A DNA stretch of 33,906 nucleotides from an uncultured Lachnospiraceae bacterium. GTDB lineage: Bacteria; Bacillota; Clostridia; Lachnospirales; Lachnospiraceae. Shown one piece after another: positions 8,322-16,104 of the stretch (positions are counted from its first letter, which is position 1; each line of letters begins with the position of its first letter). The notes beneath the pieces were generated by a model. That model had not been told where the DNA came from, ran no database searches, and saw only the letters and a program-made list of their open reading frames with translations. The position numbers and the translations under genes are program-made. The stretch covers positions 1 through 33,906 of the forward strand of contig CAJTVL010000043.1 of assembly GCA_910579425.1 (NCBI GenBank), in the 5' to 3' direction.

Positions 8322-8438
8322 AAACCATTCCATCCGAAGAAAAAGGGCTGGGTGGGTTACATCCTGACCATTGACGGGGAGCGGATTTATATTGCAGGGG
8401 ATACGGACATAACGAATGAAAACCGGCAGGTGAAATCG
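8322..8438 (+). pseudogene. Fragment of an MBL-fold hydrolase (UlaG/RomA-like)
   Basis: One frame reads KPFHPKKKGWVGYILTIDGE followed by RIYIAGDTDITNENRQVKS. This is recognisably the internal segment of metallo-beta-lactamase-fold hydrolases around the conserved AGDTD metal-binding strand. Two TGA stops directly precede it and similarity ends after VKS, so both ends are missing. It lies in a gap of about 210 bases between the cohesin gene and the convergent AraC gene. It is best read as a gene fossil left by a deletion or rearrangement at this junction. Confidence 0.65.
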
Positions 8439-8515
8439 GGTGGAGATTCGGATGAAACGAAACCAGGCATAAAATGCCCGCAAGGGAGAGGAAAGGGCGG
8501 GAGCCTGTTCTGGGG

Positions 8516-9358
8516 TCAGGACTCTTTCCGGTAGGCAGAAGGGGAGTACCCGGTCTGCCTGTGGAAGATTCTGCTGAAATAAAGGGGATTCTCATAGCCC
8601 ACAAGATTGCCGATTTCCTGAATGGAGTAATTGGTGTTTTTCAGCAGCTCTTTTGCCTTGCCGATCCGGATGGAGGTAAGGTATTGCATGGGGGTGACTC
8701 CCATATAGCGTTTGAAGCAGCGGATAAACCAGCATACGCTCATGTGCTGGTTTTTTGCGTATTCTTCGATACAGATATTCTGTGAAAAGGATTCGTTGAA
8801 AAAGCGCACGCTTTGTTCCATTTCCTTCTGGTTGCGGAATTTATCGGTGGAGGACTCAAGCTGGCTGCGCAGGATACCACAGAAAAGCTCCTGTAAAAGC
8901 AGACTTAGGAATTCCTCAAAGCAGGGCCGTTTGACCTGGAGCTCCAGGATAATTTGGTTAAAAAGCCCGGTAAAATTAAAGGAAAGTCCGCAGGAGAGGA
9001 TGTGAGTCCGGGAGAATCCAATTTTGTCCAGCATCTCGGAAACGGCGGAGCCGGAAAAGTGGATCCAGCACACCTCCGGCTCATCCTTGGCATAATAGTG
9101 ATAGCTCTGGCCCTCTCCCGGGCGGTAGAGCACCATGCTGCCGGCCTGGGCCTCCTGCTGATGGCCGCCTATGGAGAAGAAGGCCTTTCCCGAGGAAACA
9201 TACAAAAGCTGATAGTCCCTGCGGCCCTCCGGTCTCTGGGTCATCATGACGCTCTGGCGCAGCAGCCGGTAGATCCCACAGCCGCTGACAAAAAAGGGCC
9301 GGTCCAGGACTATAATTTCATTATCCGGTTCTCTGATATATCCGGTGTTGGCATACAT
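8516..9358 (-). CDS. AraC-family transcriptional regulator
   Basis: The N-terminal half (about residues 20-130) is an AraC-type cupin ligand-binding domain: RRDYQLLYVSSGKAFFSIGG, then GSMVLYRPGEGQSYHYY. The last 100 residues hold two helix-turn-helix units (SFSQNICIEEYAKNQHMS then YSIQEIGNLVGYENPLYFSR) ending FHRQTGYSPSAYRKES, the standard AraC signature. I chose ATG at 9358 because AAAGGAG lies about 11 bases before it. An in-frame ATG at 9415 would add 19 residues but lacks a ribosome-binding site. The product is 280 residues, usual for the family. It is divergent from the GH2-GH38 operon, and a tandem direct repeat in the shared promoter region makes it the probable sugar-responsive regulator of that operon. 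Confidence 0.92.
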   Translation of the reverse strand: MYANTGYIREPDNEIIVLDRPFFVSGCGIYRLLRQSVMMTQRPEGRRDYQLLYVSSGKAFFSIGGHQQEAQAGSMVLYRPGEGQSYHYYAKDEPEVCWIHFSGSAVSEMLDKIGFSRTHILSCGLSFNFTGLFNQIILELQVKRPCFEEFLSLLLQELFCGILRSQLESSTDKFRNQKEMEQSVRFFNESFSQNICIEEYAKNQHMSVCWFIRCFKRYMGVTPMQYLTSIRIGKAKELLKNTNYSIQEIGNLVGYENPLYFSRIFHRQTGYSPSAYRKES

Positions 9359-9429
9359 GGGCGGGAGGGCTCCTTTCAATTTATAGTGAACCGCAAAGGT
9401 TTTTGCTTCCGGCATTCACTACAGGAGCT

Positions 9430-9459
9430 ATTGTATCATTTTGTGCATGTTTTGTGCAA
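9430..9459 (-). promoter_or_regulatory. Promoter of the divergent araC-type gene
   Basis: Read on the minus strand, TTGCAC (9459-9454) and TACAAT (9435-9430) are 18 bases apart. The TTTTGTGCA repeats lie inside this spacer and over the -35 box, so bound protein would block this promoter. Confidence 0.55.
9439..9458. promoter_or_regulatory. Tandem TTTTGTGCA repeat, candidate AraC-type operator
   Basis: TTTTGTGCA occurs at 9439-9447 and again at 9450-9458, an 11-base period that puts both copies on the same helix face. It is about 10 bases upstream of the GH2 -35 region and overlaps the regulator's own promoter. AraC-family proteins carry two HTH units and commonly bind direct repeats in such positions. 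The assignment is inferred from position. Confidence 0.55.
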
Positions 9460-9468
9460 TACAGGATA

Positions 9469-9497
9469 TAGAAATCCGGGAGCTTTTTTTCTATAAT
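9469..9497 (+). promoter_or_regulatory. Promoter of the GH2-GH38 operon
   Basis: A perfect -10 TATAAT (9492-9497) is paired at 17 bases with a poor -35, TAGAAA (9469-9474). This is the usual look of an activator-dependent promoter. AAGGAGG at 9531-9537 lies 7 bases before the GH2 start. Confidence 0.6.
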
Positions 9498-9544
9498 GAT
9501 AGGTATTCAGTATTTGAAAGGAAGAGATCGAAGGAGGTTAAAGG

Positions 9545-12500
9545 ATGATTATTCCAAGATACTACGAGGATTTAAACGTGCTGCACCACAATACCATGCC
9601 TAACAGGGCGTATTATGTACCGGCAGCAGAGCGGCTCACAAACCCTGTGGAGGGGCGGGAGGAGTCGGAGCGCTTCCAGCTTCTTACGGGCGCGTGGAAA
9701 TTCCGCTATTTTGACAGCATTTATGATGTGAAGGAGGAATTTTTCAGGGAAGGCTATGATACAGGCAGCTTTGATACCGTAACCGTGCCGGGAGTGTGGC
9801 AGAATTACGGATACGACCGGCACCAGTATACCAATGTCCGCTATCCTTTTCCCATGGATCCGCCCTATGTTCCCCTTGAAAATCCCTGCGGGGAGTATGT
9901 GCATACCTTTACTTACCATAAAGAAAAGAATGCGCCCAGGGCATACCTTAATTTTGAGGGAGTGGATTCCTGCTTTTATGTGTGGATAAACGGCAGCTAT
10001 ATCGGTTACAGCCAGGTTTCCCATTCCACCAGTGAGTTTGACGTCACAGACCAGCTCAGGGAGGGGGAAAATACCCTTTGCGTGCTGGTGCTTAAGTGGT
10101 GTGACGGAAGCTATCTGGAGGATCAGGACAAGTTCCGGATGAGCGGGATTTTCCGGGATGTGTATCTTCTGAAAAGGCCCGAGGAGGGAATTTTTGATTA
10201 CTTTGTGAAAGCTTTGCCCACAGAAGATTTTAAGAGCGGCAATGTGGAGATTTCCTTCAAGTATCTGAATCAGCCCGTTTCCGTGAAGGTCAGCCTTTTT
10301 GACGCGGAAGGAAACTTAACGGCAAGTGTGCAGGCTGCGCAGGAGAAGGTGTCCTTTCAGGTGGAAGAGGCAAGGCTCTGGAACGCGGAGGAGCCCTATC
10401 TGTATACTCTGGTTTTGGAGACTGAGGATGAGGTGATCACGGACTATGTGGGGATCCGTGAGATCCTGGTGGAAAATGCCGTGATTTACTTAAACGGCAG
10501 GAAGGTGAAATTCAGGGGAACCAACCGCCATGACAGCGATCCGGTGACAGGCTTTACCATCAGTATGGAGCAGCTTAAGAAGGATCTTAAGGTGATGAAG
10601 GAGCATAATATAAATGCTATCCGTACCAGCCACTATCCCAATGCACCCTGGGCTTACCAGCTCTATGACCGTCTGGGCTTTTATGTGATTGATGAGGCGG
10701 ACAATGAGAGCCATGGAACCGAGACGATTTATTCCACGGTGACGGACTGGGAGGAAAGGTGCAGATTCTGGGGAAGAGCCATTGCGGATAACCCGGAATT
10801 TACCCAGGCAACGGTGGACAGAACCCAGCGCTGTGTGGAGAGGGACAAGAACCGTCCCAGCGTGGTAATCTGGTCCATGGGCAACGAATGCGCTTATGGC
10901 TGCACCTTTGAGGAGGCGCTTAAGTGGACAAAGGAATTTGATTCCACCCGTCTGACCCACTATGAGGCGGCCCGCTATGCCCCAAGGCCGGACTGCGATT
11001 TCAGCAATCTGGATATGCACAGCAGGATGTACCCTGCTCTGACGGAAATCCATAAGTATTTTGAGGAGGACGGCTCCCTTCCCTATGTGATGTGTGAGTA
11101 CTGTCACGCCATGGGCAACGGCCCCGGCGACCTGGAGGATTACTTTGAACTGATTCAGCAGTACGACGGCATCTGCGGGGGCTTTATCTGGGAGTGGTGC
11201 GACCATGCCATCGAGACGGGCAGAACCGTTACCGGAAAGAAAATGTACGCCTACGGCGGCGACCATGGGGAATTTCCTCATGACGGGAATTTCTGTATGG
11301 ACGGCCTGGTATATCCTGACCGCAGGCCTCACACGGGCTTGCTGGAGTTTAAGAATGTCCATCGTCCTGCCAGGGTGGTTTCCCTTCATTTAGACGGGGG
11401 CGATGGCCAGGCCGCGAAGGAGATGGTGCTTCACAATTATATGGACTTTGTGAATCTGAAGGATTATCTCACTCTCAGGTATGAGGTGACCTGCGACGGC
11501 GTCACGGTGGAAAAGGGCGCCATTTCAGACCAGGAGCTTTTGGACATTCCGGCTCATGAGGAAAAAGCGGTTCCCATTCCCTTTACAGTTCCTGAAAACG
11601 GGAAATGCTTCCTTCGGGTATTTTATGATCAAAAGCAGGAAAGCGAGGTGCTCCCCGCCGGATTTTTGTTGGGATTTGAGGAAGTAGAACTGAAAAACGC
11701 CGGCAATGAAAACCAAAAGGTGAAAGCCTTGTTTGAAAAAGAAAACGGACAGGGAGAATTTGAAATCCGCAGAGAGGACCGCAGCGTTACGGTTTCTACC
11801 CCGGAATTTTGCTACACCTATGACGAATTAAAGGGCGTGTTTACACAGATGGTTTATCACAACCAGCAGCTTCTTGCCCGTCCTATGGAATATAACATCT
11901 GGCGTGCCCCCACGGATAATGACCGCGTGATCAAGCAGGAGTGGATGAAGGCCCAGTATGACCGCATTGTTACCAGGGCTTATGAGACTCATGTCAGTGC
12001 GAAGCCGGAAAAGGTGAAAATTGAGACCACTCTTTCCGTTTCGGCCATCTATCTTCAGAGGATCCTAAATATTAAGGTCTGCTGGACGATTCGGCCCGAC
12101 GGTTCCATAGATGCGGCGATTCATGGAGAAAAGGATCCGGTATTCCCGTTCCTGCCAAGGTTCGGCCTTCGGATGTTTTTGCCAAAGACCATGGCAAAGG
12201 TGACCTACTGCGGGATCGGCCCTGTGGAAAGCTACATCGATAAAAAGTGGGCCGGCTATCACGGACTGTTCGAGACAGAGGTGAAGGCTATGCACGAGGA
12301 TTATATCCGGCCTCAGGAGAACGGCAGCCATCATGACTGCGATTATGTGACGGTAGGAAATGAAACGGCGGCCCTGACCATAGCAGGAAAGAAAACCTTC
12401 GCTTTCAATGCCTCTGTATATACCCAGGAGGAGCTCACCGAAAAGGCCCACAACTATGAGCTGGAGGAATCGCCCTACACGGTACTGTGCGTGGATTACC

Positions 12501-12610
12501 GCCAGAGCGGAATCGGCTCCGGAAGCTGCGGCCCGGCCCTGATGGAGAAGTACAGGTTAAACGGGGAGAGTATGGACTTTGAAGTGAGGATGGTTCCGAA
12601 GGAGAAATAA
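9545..12610 (+). CDS. GH2 beta-galactosidase (LacZ-type)
   Basis: The 1021-residue length and domain order match long LacZ-type enzymes: N-terminal jelly roll (about 45-215), Ig-like domain, TIM barrel (about 310-600), second Ig-like domain and a C-terminal Bgal_small domain (about 735-1015). Family landmarks are TSHYPNAPWAYQLYDRLGFY, VIDEADNESHG and VERDKNRPSVVIWSMGNE with the probable acid/base Glu448. The probable nucleophile is Glu518 in VMCEYCHAMGNGPG. It hydrolyses terminal beta-galactosides. There is no signal peptide, so it acts in the cytoplasm on imported sugars. The start follows AAGGAGG and it is the first gene of the operon. The exact substrate cannot be read from sequence, but the Bgal_small domain favours beta-galactosidase over beta-glucuronidase. 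Confidence 0.93.
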   Translation: MIIPRYYEDLNVLHHNTMPNRAYYVPAAERLTNPVEGREESERFQLLTGAWKFRYFDSIYDVKEEFFREGYDTGSFDTVTVPGVWQNYGYDRHQYTNVRYPFPMDPPYVPLENPCGEYVHTFTYHKEKNAPRAYLNFEGVDSCFYVWINGSYIGYSQVSHSTSEFDVTDQLREGENTLCVLVLKWCDGSYLEDQDKFRMSGIFRDVYLLKRPEEGIFDYFVKALPTEDFKSGNVEISFKYLNQPVSVKVSLFDAEGNLTASVQAAQEKVSFQVEEARLWNAEEPYLYTLVLETEDEVITDYVGIREILVENAVIYLNGRKVKFRGTNRHDSDPVTGFTISMEQLKKDLKVMKEHNINAIRTSHYPNAPWAYQLYDRLGFYVIDEADNESHGTETIYSTVTDWEERCRFWGRAIADNPEFTQATVDRTQRCVERDKNRPSVVIWSMGNECAYGCTFEEALKWTKEFDSTRLTHYEAARYAPRPDCDFSNLDMHSRMYPALTEIHKYFEEDGSLPYVMCEYCHAMGNGPGDLEDYFELIQQYDGICGGFIWEWCDHAIETGRTVTGKKMYAYGGDHGEFPHDGNFCMDGLVYPDRRPHTGLLEFKNVHRPARVVSLHLDGGDGQAAKEMVLHNYMDFVNLKDYLTLRYEVTCDGVTVEKGAISDQELLDIPAHEEKAVPIPFTVPENGKCFLRVFYDQKQESEVLPAGFLLGFEEVELKNAGNENQKVKALFEKENGQGEFEIRREDRSVTVSTPEFCYTYDELKGVFTQMVYHNQQLLARPMEYNIWRAPTDNDRVIKQEWMKAQYDRIVTRAYETHVSAKPEKVKIETTLSVSAIYLQRILNIKVCWTIRPDGSIDAAIHGEKDPVFPFLPRFGLRMFLPKTMAKVTYCGIGPVESYIDKKWAGYHGLFETEVKAMHEDYIRPQENGSHHDCDYVTVGNETAALTIAGKKTFAFNASVYTQEELTEKAHNYELEESPYTVLCVDYRQSGIGSGSCGPALMEKYRLNGESMDFEVRMVPKEK

Positions 12611-12704
12611 AAAAGAGATTGTGCCGGGAGGCCGCCCGGACAGGCATGCGCCATCCTTGAGGTGACAGAGAAAGAGTACAGAAATGCAAAAAAGGAGTAA
12701 AATC

Positions 12705-14105
12705 ATGAAAACAAAAGAGTTTACACTGCCAAAGGAGCTTTTGCCTGACTGGGGGCCCTATTCCAAAAAGTATATGGGGATTTCAAAGGTGACGCCAGAC
12801 ACAGCCATTCCCGGAGCAAGGTTTGACTGTGTGGTGCATCCCATGCTGGCCAACACCAATCAGCCGGCGCCTAATGTTACGTTTCCGGCCTCCTGGCATA
12901 TATGGGAGGCAGCGCCGGATCTGTCCTATTTTGCCTATCGGGTGGAGATGGAATGGAAGGATCAGGTCTATGCGGATGTGTCTTTTTCAAAGGTAGACGA
13001 GCATACCAGGCTGATTCGGACAGAGTATGTGAATCACACGGATATGGATCAAAACTGTGTGCTGAATTACTACTTTTCCATAGAATATCCCTGGAAGCAG
13101 TATGGGAAGATTTCCGGTGAAAAGCCTTTTGTGTGGAAAAAGATGACGGAGTATGACGAAATGGAATTTCATACGCCCCGGGCCTGGAACCATCTGATGC
13201 CGGACGGGCTGCACAGGGGAGAGTTTTTTGATCCCTTGTTTATGGAGGGGCGGGGACTGGGAGAGAGGACTATGGCGACCCTGTATTCTTCCGCCGAGAA
13301 AAAGTTTTTCGGGCAGGAGAAGGGGGATTATGTTACCCTTTCTATCAAGGCGGGGCAGGCCTTTGACACGCTGACTTTCCGCTACAGGACTACCGGGGAG
13401 GAAGATGCGGAATTTGTCCTGACAGTGGGGGAAGGAAGAGAAAGTAAGGTGGTGTTCCCGGCGTCGAAGGAGCTGGCTTTTGTTTCGGTTCCTACAGAGC
13501 TTTCCAAAGAGCCCGGGGATTTTTCCGGGGAGAAGGTTTTGCAGATCAGGCTTGTGTCGGAAGGCAGGGGCGGGATTGAATTCGACTTTGCCGCCCTCCA
13601 CGATCAGGATGGGCCGGTGAGGGTGGAAACCCTGAAGCCGGAGTTTGTACCGGACTGTCAGGAGAGAGGGGAAGGGTTTTGCCTTACCTATCAGGATGTC
13701 CCGGAGGCCTTTGGCTTTTTGCCGCTTACGAAGCAGATCCGTCAGCGCCAGCTATTCACGGGAACCCTTGAGGACGCTCTGGTTTCGAGACTGTCTCAGG
13801 CAGATCCTTCCTTTGACCGTCTGACGGAGACCTTTACTTCCGCCTTTCAGACGAAACACAGTGACGACGGCTTTTACCAGAATTTTATTGTCCACTCAAT
13901 TTTTATCAAAGCGGGAGAGCGCCATGTGGAGTATGCCCCCTGGTGGGAGATATCCTGCAGCAGAAAGAGGGGCTTGCGGTTATGGACAAAAGCCAGGCGG
14001 AGGAGATCTACCAAAGGGCCCGGAAGGAGCTTAAGCCTCTCTCCTACAACCCGGAGGGAGAGGGGTATACTCTCAGCAACCGGATTTTGCAGGCCACTCT
14101 GCTGA
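12705..14105 (+). CDS. GH63/MGH1-like glycoside hydrolase, N-terminal part (frameshifted)
   Basis: ATG at 12705 follows AAAAGGAG with 7 bases between; an in-frame ATG at 12684 has no ribosome-binding site. Real coding extends to about 13940 (through ERHVEYAP); the remaining residues to the stop at 14105 are out of frame and Arg-rich (SCSRKRGLRLWTKARRRRS). This part encodes an N-terminal beta-sandwich (for example ARFDCVVHPMLANTNQPAPN and SWHIWEAAPDLSYFAYRVEM), the accessory domain usual before the (alpha/alpha)6 catalytic barrel in GH63-type enzymes. The catalytic half continues in another frame from 13943. Inserting one C at the CCCCC run 13936-13940 joins both halves into 916 residues. Gene order places it second in the glycan operon. 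Confidence 0.75.
   Translation: MKTKEFTLPKELLPDWGPYSKKYMGISKVTPDTAIPGARFDCVVHPMLANTNQPAPNVTFPASWHIWEAAPDLSYFAYRVEMEWKDQVYADVSFSKVDEHTRLIRTEYVNHTDMDQNCVLNYYFSIEYPWKQYGKISGEKPFVWKKMTEYDEMEFHTPRAWNHLMPDGLHRGEFFDPLFMEGRGLGERTMATLYSSAEKKFFGQEKGDYVTLSIKAGQAFDTLTFRYRTTGEEDAEFVLTVGEGRESKVVFPASKELAFVSVPTELSKEPGDFSGEKVLQIRLVSEGRGGIEFDFAALHDQDGPVRVETLKPEFVPDCQERGEGFCLTYQDVPEAFGFLPLTKQIRQRQLFTGTLEDALVSRLSQADPSFDRLTETFTSAFQTKHSDDGFYQNFIVHSIFIKAGERHVEYAPWWEISCSRKRGLRLWTKARRRRSTKGPGRSLSLSPTTRRERGILSATGFCRPLC
13936..13940 (+). other. C5 homopolymer frameshift site
   Basis: The frame reads GAG TAT GCC CCC TGG into nonsense. With six Cs it would read GAG TAT GCC CCC CTG GTG GGA GAT, continuous with the downstream frame. 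A one-base loss, a sequencing or assembly error, or rare -1 slippage of tRNA-Pro on CCC could explain it. Confidence 0.8.
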
Positions 14106-15454
14106 CCAATGTGGTTTATCCCATTTACCACCATGGGGACTGGATCAAGCATCACACGCCGGGAAAGCGGTGGGACAGCCTTTATACCTGGGACTCCGGC
14201 TTTATCGGTCTGGGGCTTTTGGAATGCGAGCCCAGGCTGGCGGAGTATGTTCTTGATCTGTATTTAAGCCATCCGGATAATCCGGATTACGCCTTTCTGA
14301 TGCATGGCTCCCCGGTTCCGGTGCAGGCCTTCCTGTATCTGGAACTGCTTCAGAGAAGTACGGACAAGGGGAGGCTCCTTTCCTGGTATCCCAGGCTGAA
14401 GAGGTACTACAGCTTCCTTGCAGGGAAGAGCGAGGGCTCGGTTACCGATCCCTTTCAGAGCCGGCTGACTACCACCTTCGACTATTTTTACAATTGCAGC
14501 GGCATGGATGATTTGCCGCCCCAGGTTGCCATGTACCGCCAGGGAAAGAAGGCTGACTGTGCGCCTGCGCTGACCACCTCCCAACTGATCCGTATGGCGA
14601 AGATCTTAAGGATGGCAGCCATGGAGCAGGGGCTTTTGGATGAGGTAAAGGAGCTGGATGAGGATATTGCACTGCGCACCCGGGCATTGCAGCAGTTTGC
14701 GTGGGATGAGGAGAGCGGTTATTTTGGTTATGTAGTCCATGACGAGGGGAAAAATCCCATTGGGGTGTTTAAAACAGCGGAGGGAGAAAATTACTCCAAG
14801 GGAATGGACGGTATTTACCCTCTGGTGGCCGGAGTCTGTACGAGGGAGCAGGAGGAGCGGCTGCTTTCCCACATTTTTTCCCAAAAGGAAATGTTTTCCC
14901 GGGTGGGAATCAGCGCCGTAGATATGTCGGCCAGCTACTATCAGCCCAACGGCTACTGGAACGGAAATGTGTGGTTTTCCCACCAGTGGTTTCTCTGGAA
15001 GACCATGCTGGATATAGACAGGGCAGAGGAGGCCTTCCGGATTGCAAAAACAGCCCTGGATGCCTGGAAAAAGGAGGTAGATCACTCCTACTATACCTTT
15101 GAGATGCTGAATATCGCCACAGGAAGAGGGGGCTGGTTCCACCAGTTTGGCGGCCTTTCCTCCCCCATCAATATCTGGGCAGACGCCTATTATAAGCCGG
15201 GAACGGTGAGCTGTGGGTTTGATCTCTGGATCGACGGGCAGTCCTATGACGGGGAAAAGGATTCCCTTGAGCTGACGGTGACAAATTATGGAGAGAGGGA
15301 GGTCGTTCTGCTTGCGGTTACCAGGGGCAGGCCGGAAGTTCGTGTGGACGGTGTGTCTGTCTCCACGGTTTTACGTACAAAGGGCGCAGTGGAGATCAAA
15401 ATTCCTGTAAAGGCCGGAAGGCAGAAGATTACTATAAACGGTAAACGGTTGTAA
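13943..15454 (+). CDS. GH63/MGH1-like glycoside hydrolase, catalytic (alpha/alpha)6-barrel part
   Basis: This frame (503 residues from a nominal GTG at 13943) is the second half of the gene beginning at 12705. It has the six-hairpin barrel hallmarks of MGH1/GH63-like enzymes: KRWDSLYTWDSGFIGLGLLE, FDYFYNCSGMDDLPPQ and PNGYWNGNVWFSHQWFLWK, plus a C-terminal beta cap (about 420-503). Acidic residues in WDSGF, SGMDDL and the late FEMLN region are candidate catalytic positions by family analogy. Related enzymes remove glucose or mannose from oligosaccharides or glycosides. The exact activity cannot be told here. No credible ribosome-binding site precedes 13943, so independent translation is unlikely. 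It ends 13 bases before the cupin gene, whose AGGAG lies in that gap. Confidence 0.78.
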   Translation: MGDILQQKEGLAVMDKSQAEEIYQRARKELKPLSYNPEGEGYTLSNRILQATLLTNVVYPIYHHGDWIKHHTPGKRWDSLYTWDSGFIGLGLLECEPRLAEYVLDLYLSHPDNPDYAFLMHGSPVPVQAFLYLELLQRSTDKGRLLSWYPRLKRYYSFLAGKSEGSVTDPFQSRLTTTFDYFYNCSGMDDLPPQVAMYRQGKKADCAPALTTSQLIRMAKILRMAAMEQGLLDEVKELDEDIALRTRALQQFAWDEESGYFGYVVHDEGKNPIGVFKTAEGENYSKGMDGIYPLVAGVCTREQEERLLSHIFSQKEMFSRVGISAVDMSASYYQPNGYWNGNVWFSHQWFLWKTMLDIDRAEEAFRIAKTALDAWKKEVDHSYYTFEMLNIATGRGGWFHQFGGLSSPINIWADAYYKPGTVSCGFDLWIDGQSYDGEKDSLELTVTNYGEREVVLLAVTRGRPEVRVDGVSVSTVLRTKGAVEIKIPVKAGRQKITINGKRL

Positions 15455-15467
15455 AGGAGATGGGAAA

Positions 15468-15788
15468 ATGTTTTTGTATAATAAGGATTGTAGCAGTACC
15501 AATTGTGAGAGCGGCGTTACCAGAAAGGTGATGGGGTACAATGACGATGTGATGATGTGTGAGATTTCCTTTGAGAAAGGGGCCAGAGGAAATACCCATT
15601 CTCACCCCCACACCCAGGTAACTTATATTGCGGAGGGGAAGTTTGCCTTTACCATAGGGGGAGAGACTAAGGAGGTTTCAAAGGGAGACTGCGTTCTTAT
15701 GCCGTCTGGGGTGGAGCACGGGACAGTGTGTCTGGAAGCCGGGAAGCTGGTGGACGTGTTCAGCCCCAAGCGGGAAGATTTTCTATAA
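15468..15788 (+). CDS. KdgF-like cupin-domain protein
   Basis: This 106-residue single-domain cupin has the first metal motif HSHPHTQ (His44, His46, Gln50) followed by YIAEGKFAFTIGG, and the second motif MPSGVEHG (His84). The pattern and size match KdgF-type cupins, which open or isomerise unsaturated uronates or bind sugars. AAAGGAG lies in the 13-base gap after the GH63-like gene, so it is translationally linked to it. In this operon it probably handles a sugar product or its anomer. That role is inferred, because cupin similarity alone does not fix a substrate. Confidence 0.82.
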   Translation: MFLYNKDCSSTNCESGVTRKVMGYNDDVMMCEISFEKGARGNTHSHPHTQVTYIAEGKFAFTIGGETKEVSKGDCVLMPSGVEHGTVCLEAGKLVDVFSPKREDFL

Positions 15789-15795
15789 ACGGACA

Positions 15796-15809
15796 TGCGC
15801 CGCGGCGCA
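15796..15809. repeat. 14-base GC palindrome plus ACCACCACGACATG element
   Basis: TGCGCCGCGGCGCA is a perfect palindrome in the 50-base gap between the cupin and NifU-like genes. It runs directly into ACCACCACGACATG (15809-15822), which recurs with two C/T changes at 20201-20214 upstream of the MFS gene. Confidence 0.55.
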
Positions 15810-15838
15810 CCACCACGACATGAAAGCGTGAAAGCAGA

Positions 15839-16072
15839 ATGGAAGAATATATCAACAGGAAAATTGCGTCCAGGATTCAGGGGGACGGAGGATGGATAGA
15901 GTTTGTCTCCTTTCAGGACGGAGAGCTCACCCTGATTTTCAGGGGGGAGTGTTCTAAGTGTATGATTTTAGACAGATGTATTGACTGGATAAGTCAGGAA
16001 GTGAAGAGGGATCTGGGAGAGGACATTGTGGTAAAGCCTGTTCGCAGGAAGCCTTTTTTCTGGGATAATTAA
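15839..16072 (+). CDS. Small NifU-like (Fe-S scaffold C-terminal domain) protein
   Basis: The 77-residue product aligns by eye with the NifU C-terminal domain. It has an opening helix (YINRKIASRIQ), the GDGGWIEFVSFQDGELTLIF strand pair corresponding to the family's ADGGxVELV pattern, then GECSKCMILDRC with the CxxC pair Cys38/Cys41 that would hold an iron-sulfur cluster. A third cysteine (Cys47) is unusual. Its place between sugar-enzyme genes, with gaps of 50 and 32 bases, suggests co-transcription with them. No iron-sulfur partner is encoded nearby, so its job in this operon is unknown. The start follows GAAAGCAGA, a weak ribosome-binding site. Confidence 0.72.
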   Translation: MEEYINRKIASRIQGDGGWIEFVSFQDGELTLIFRGECSKCMILDRCIDWISQEVKRDLGEDIVVKPVRRKPFFWDN

Positions 16073-16104
16073 ATTTCCCGGGTATTGAGAGGAGCATTCG
16101 GATT

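Noticed and set aside
9359..9415. Longer start for the AraC regulator at 9415
   Set aside because: No Shine-Dalgarno sequence there, while AAAGGAG precedes ATG at 9358.
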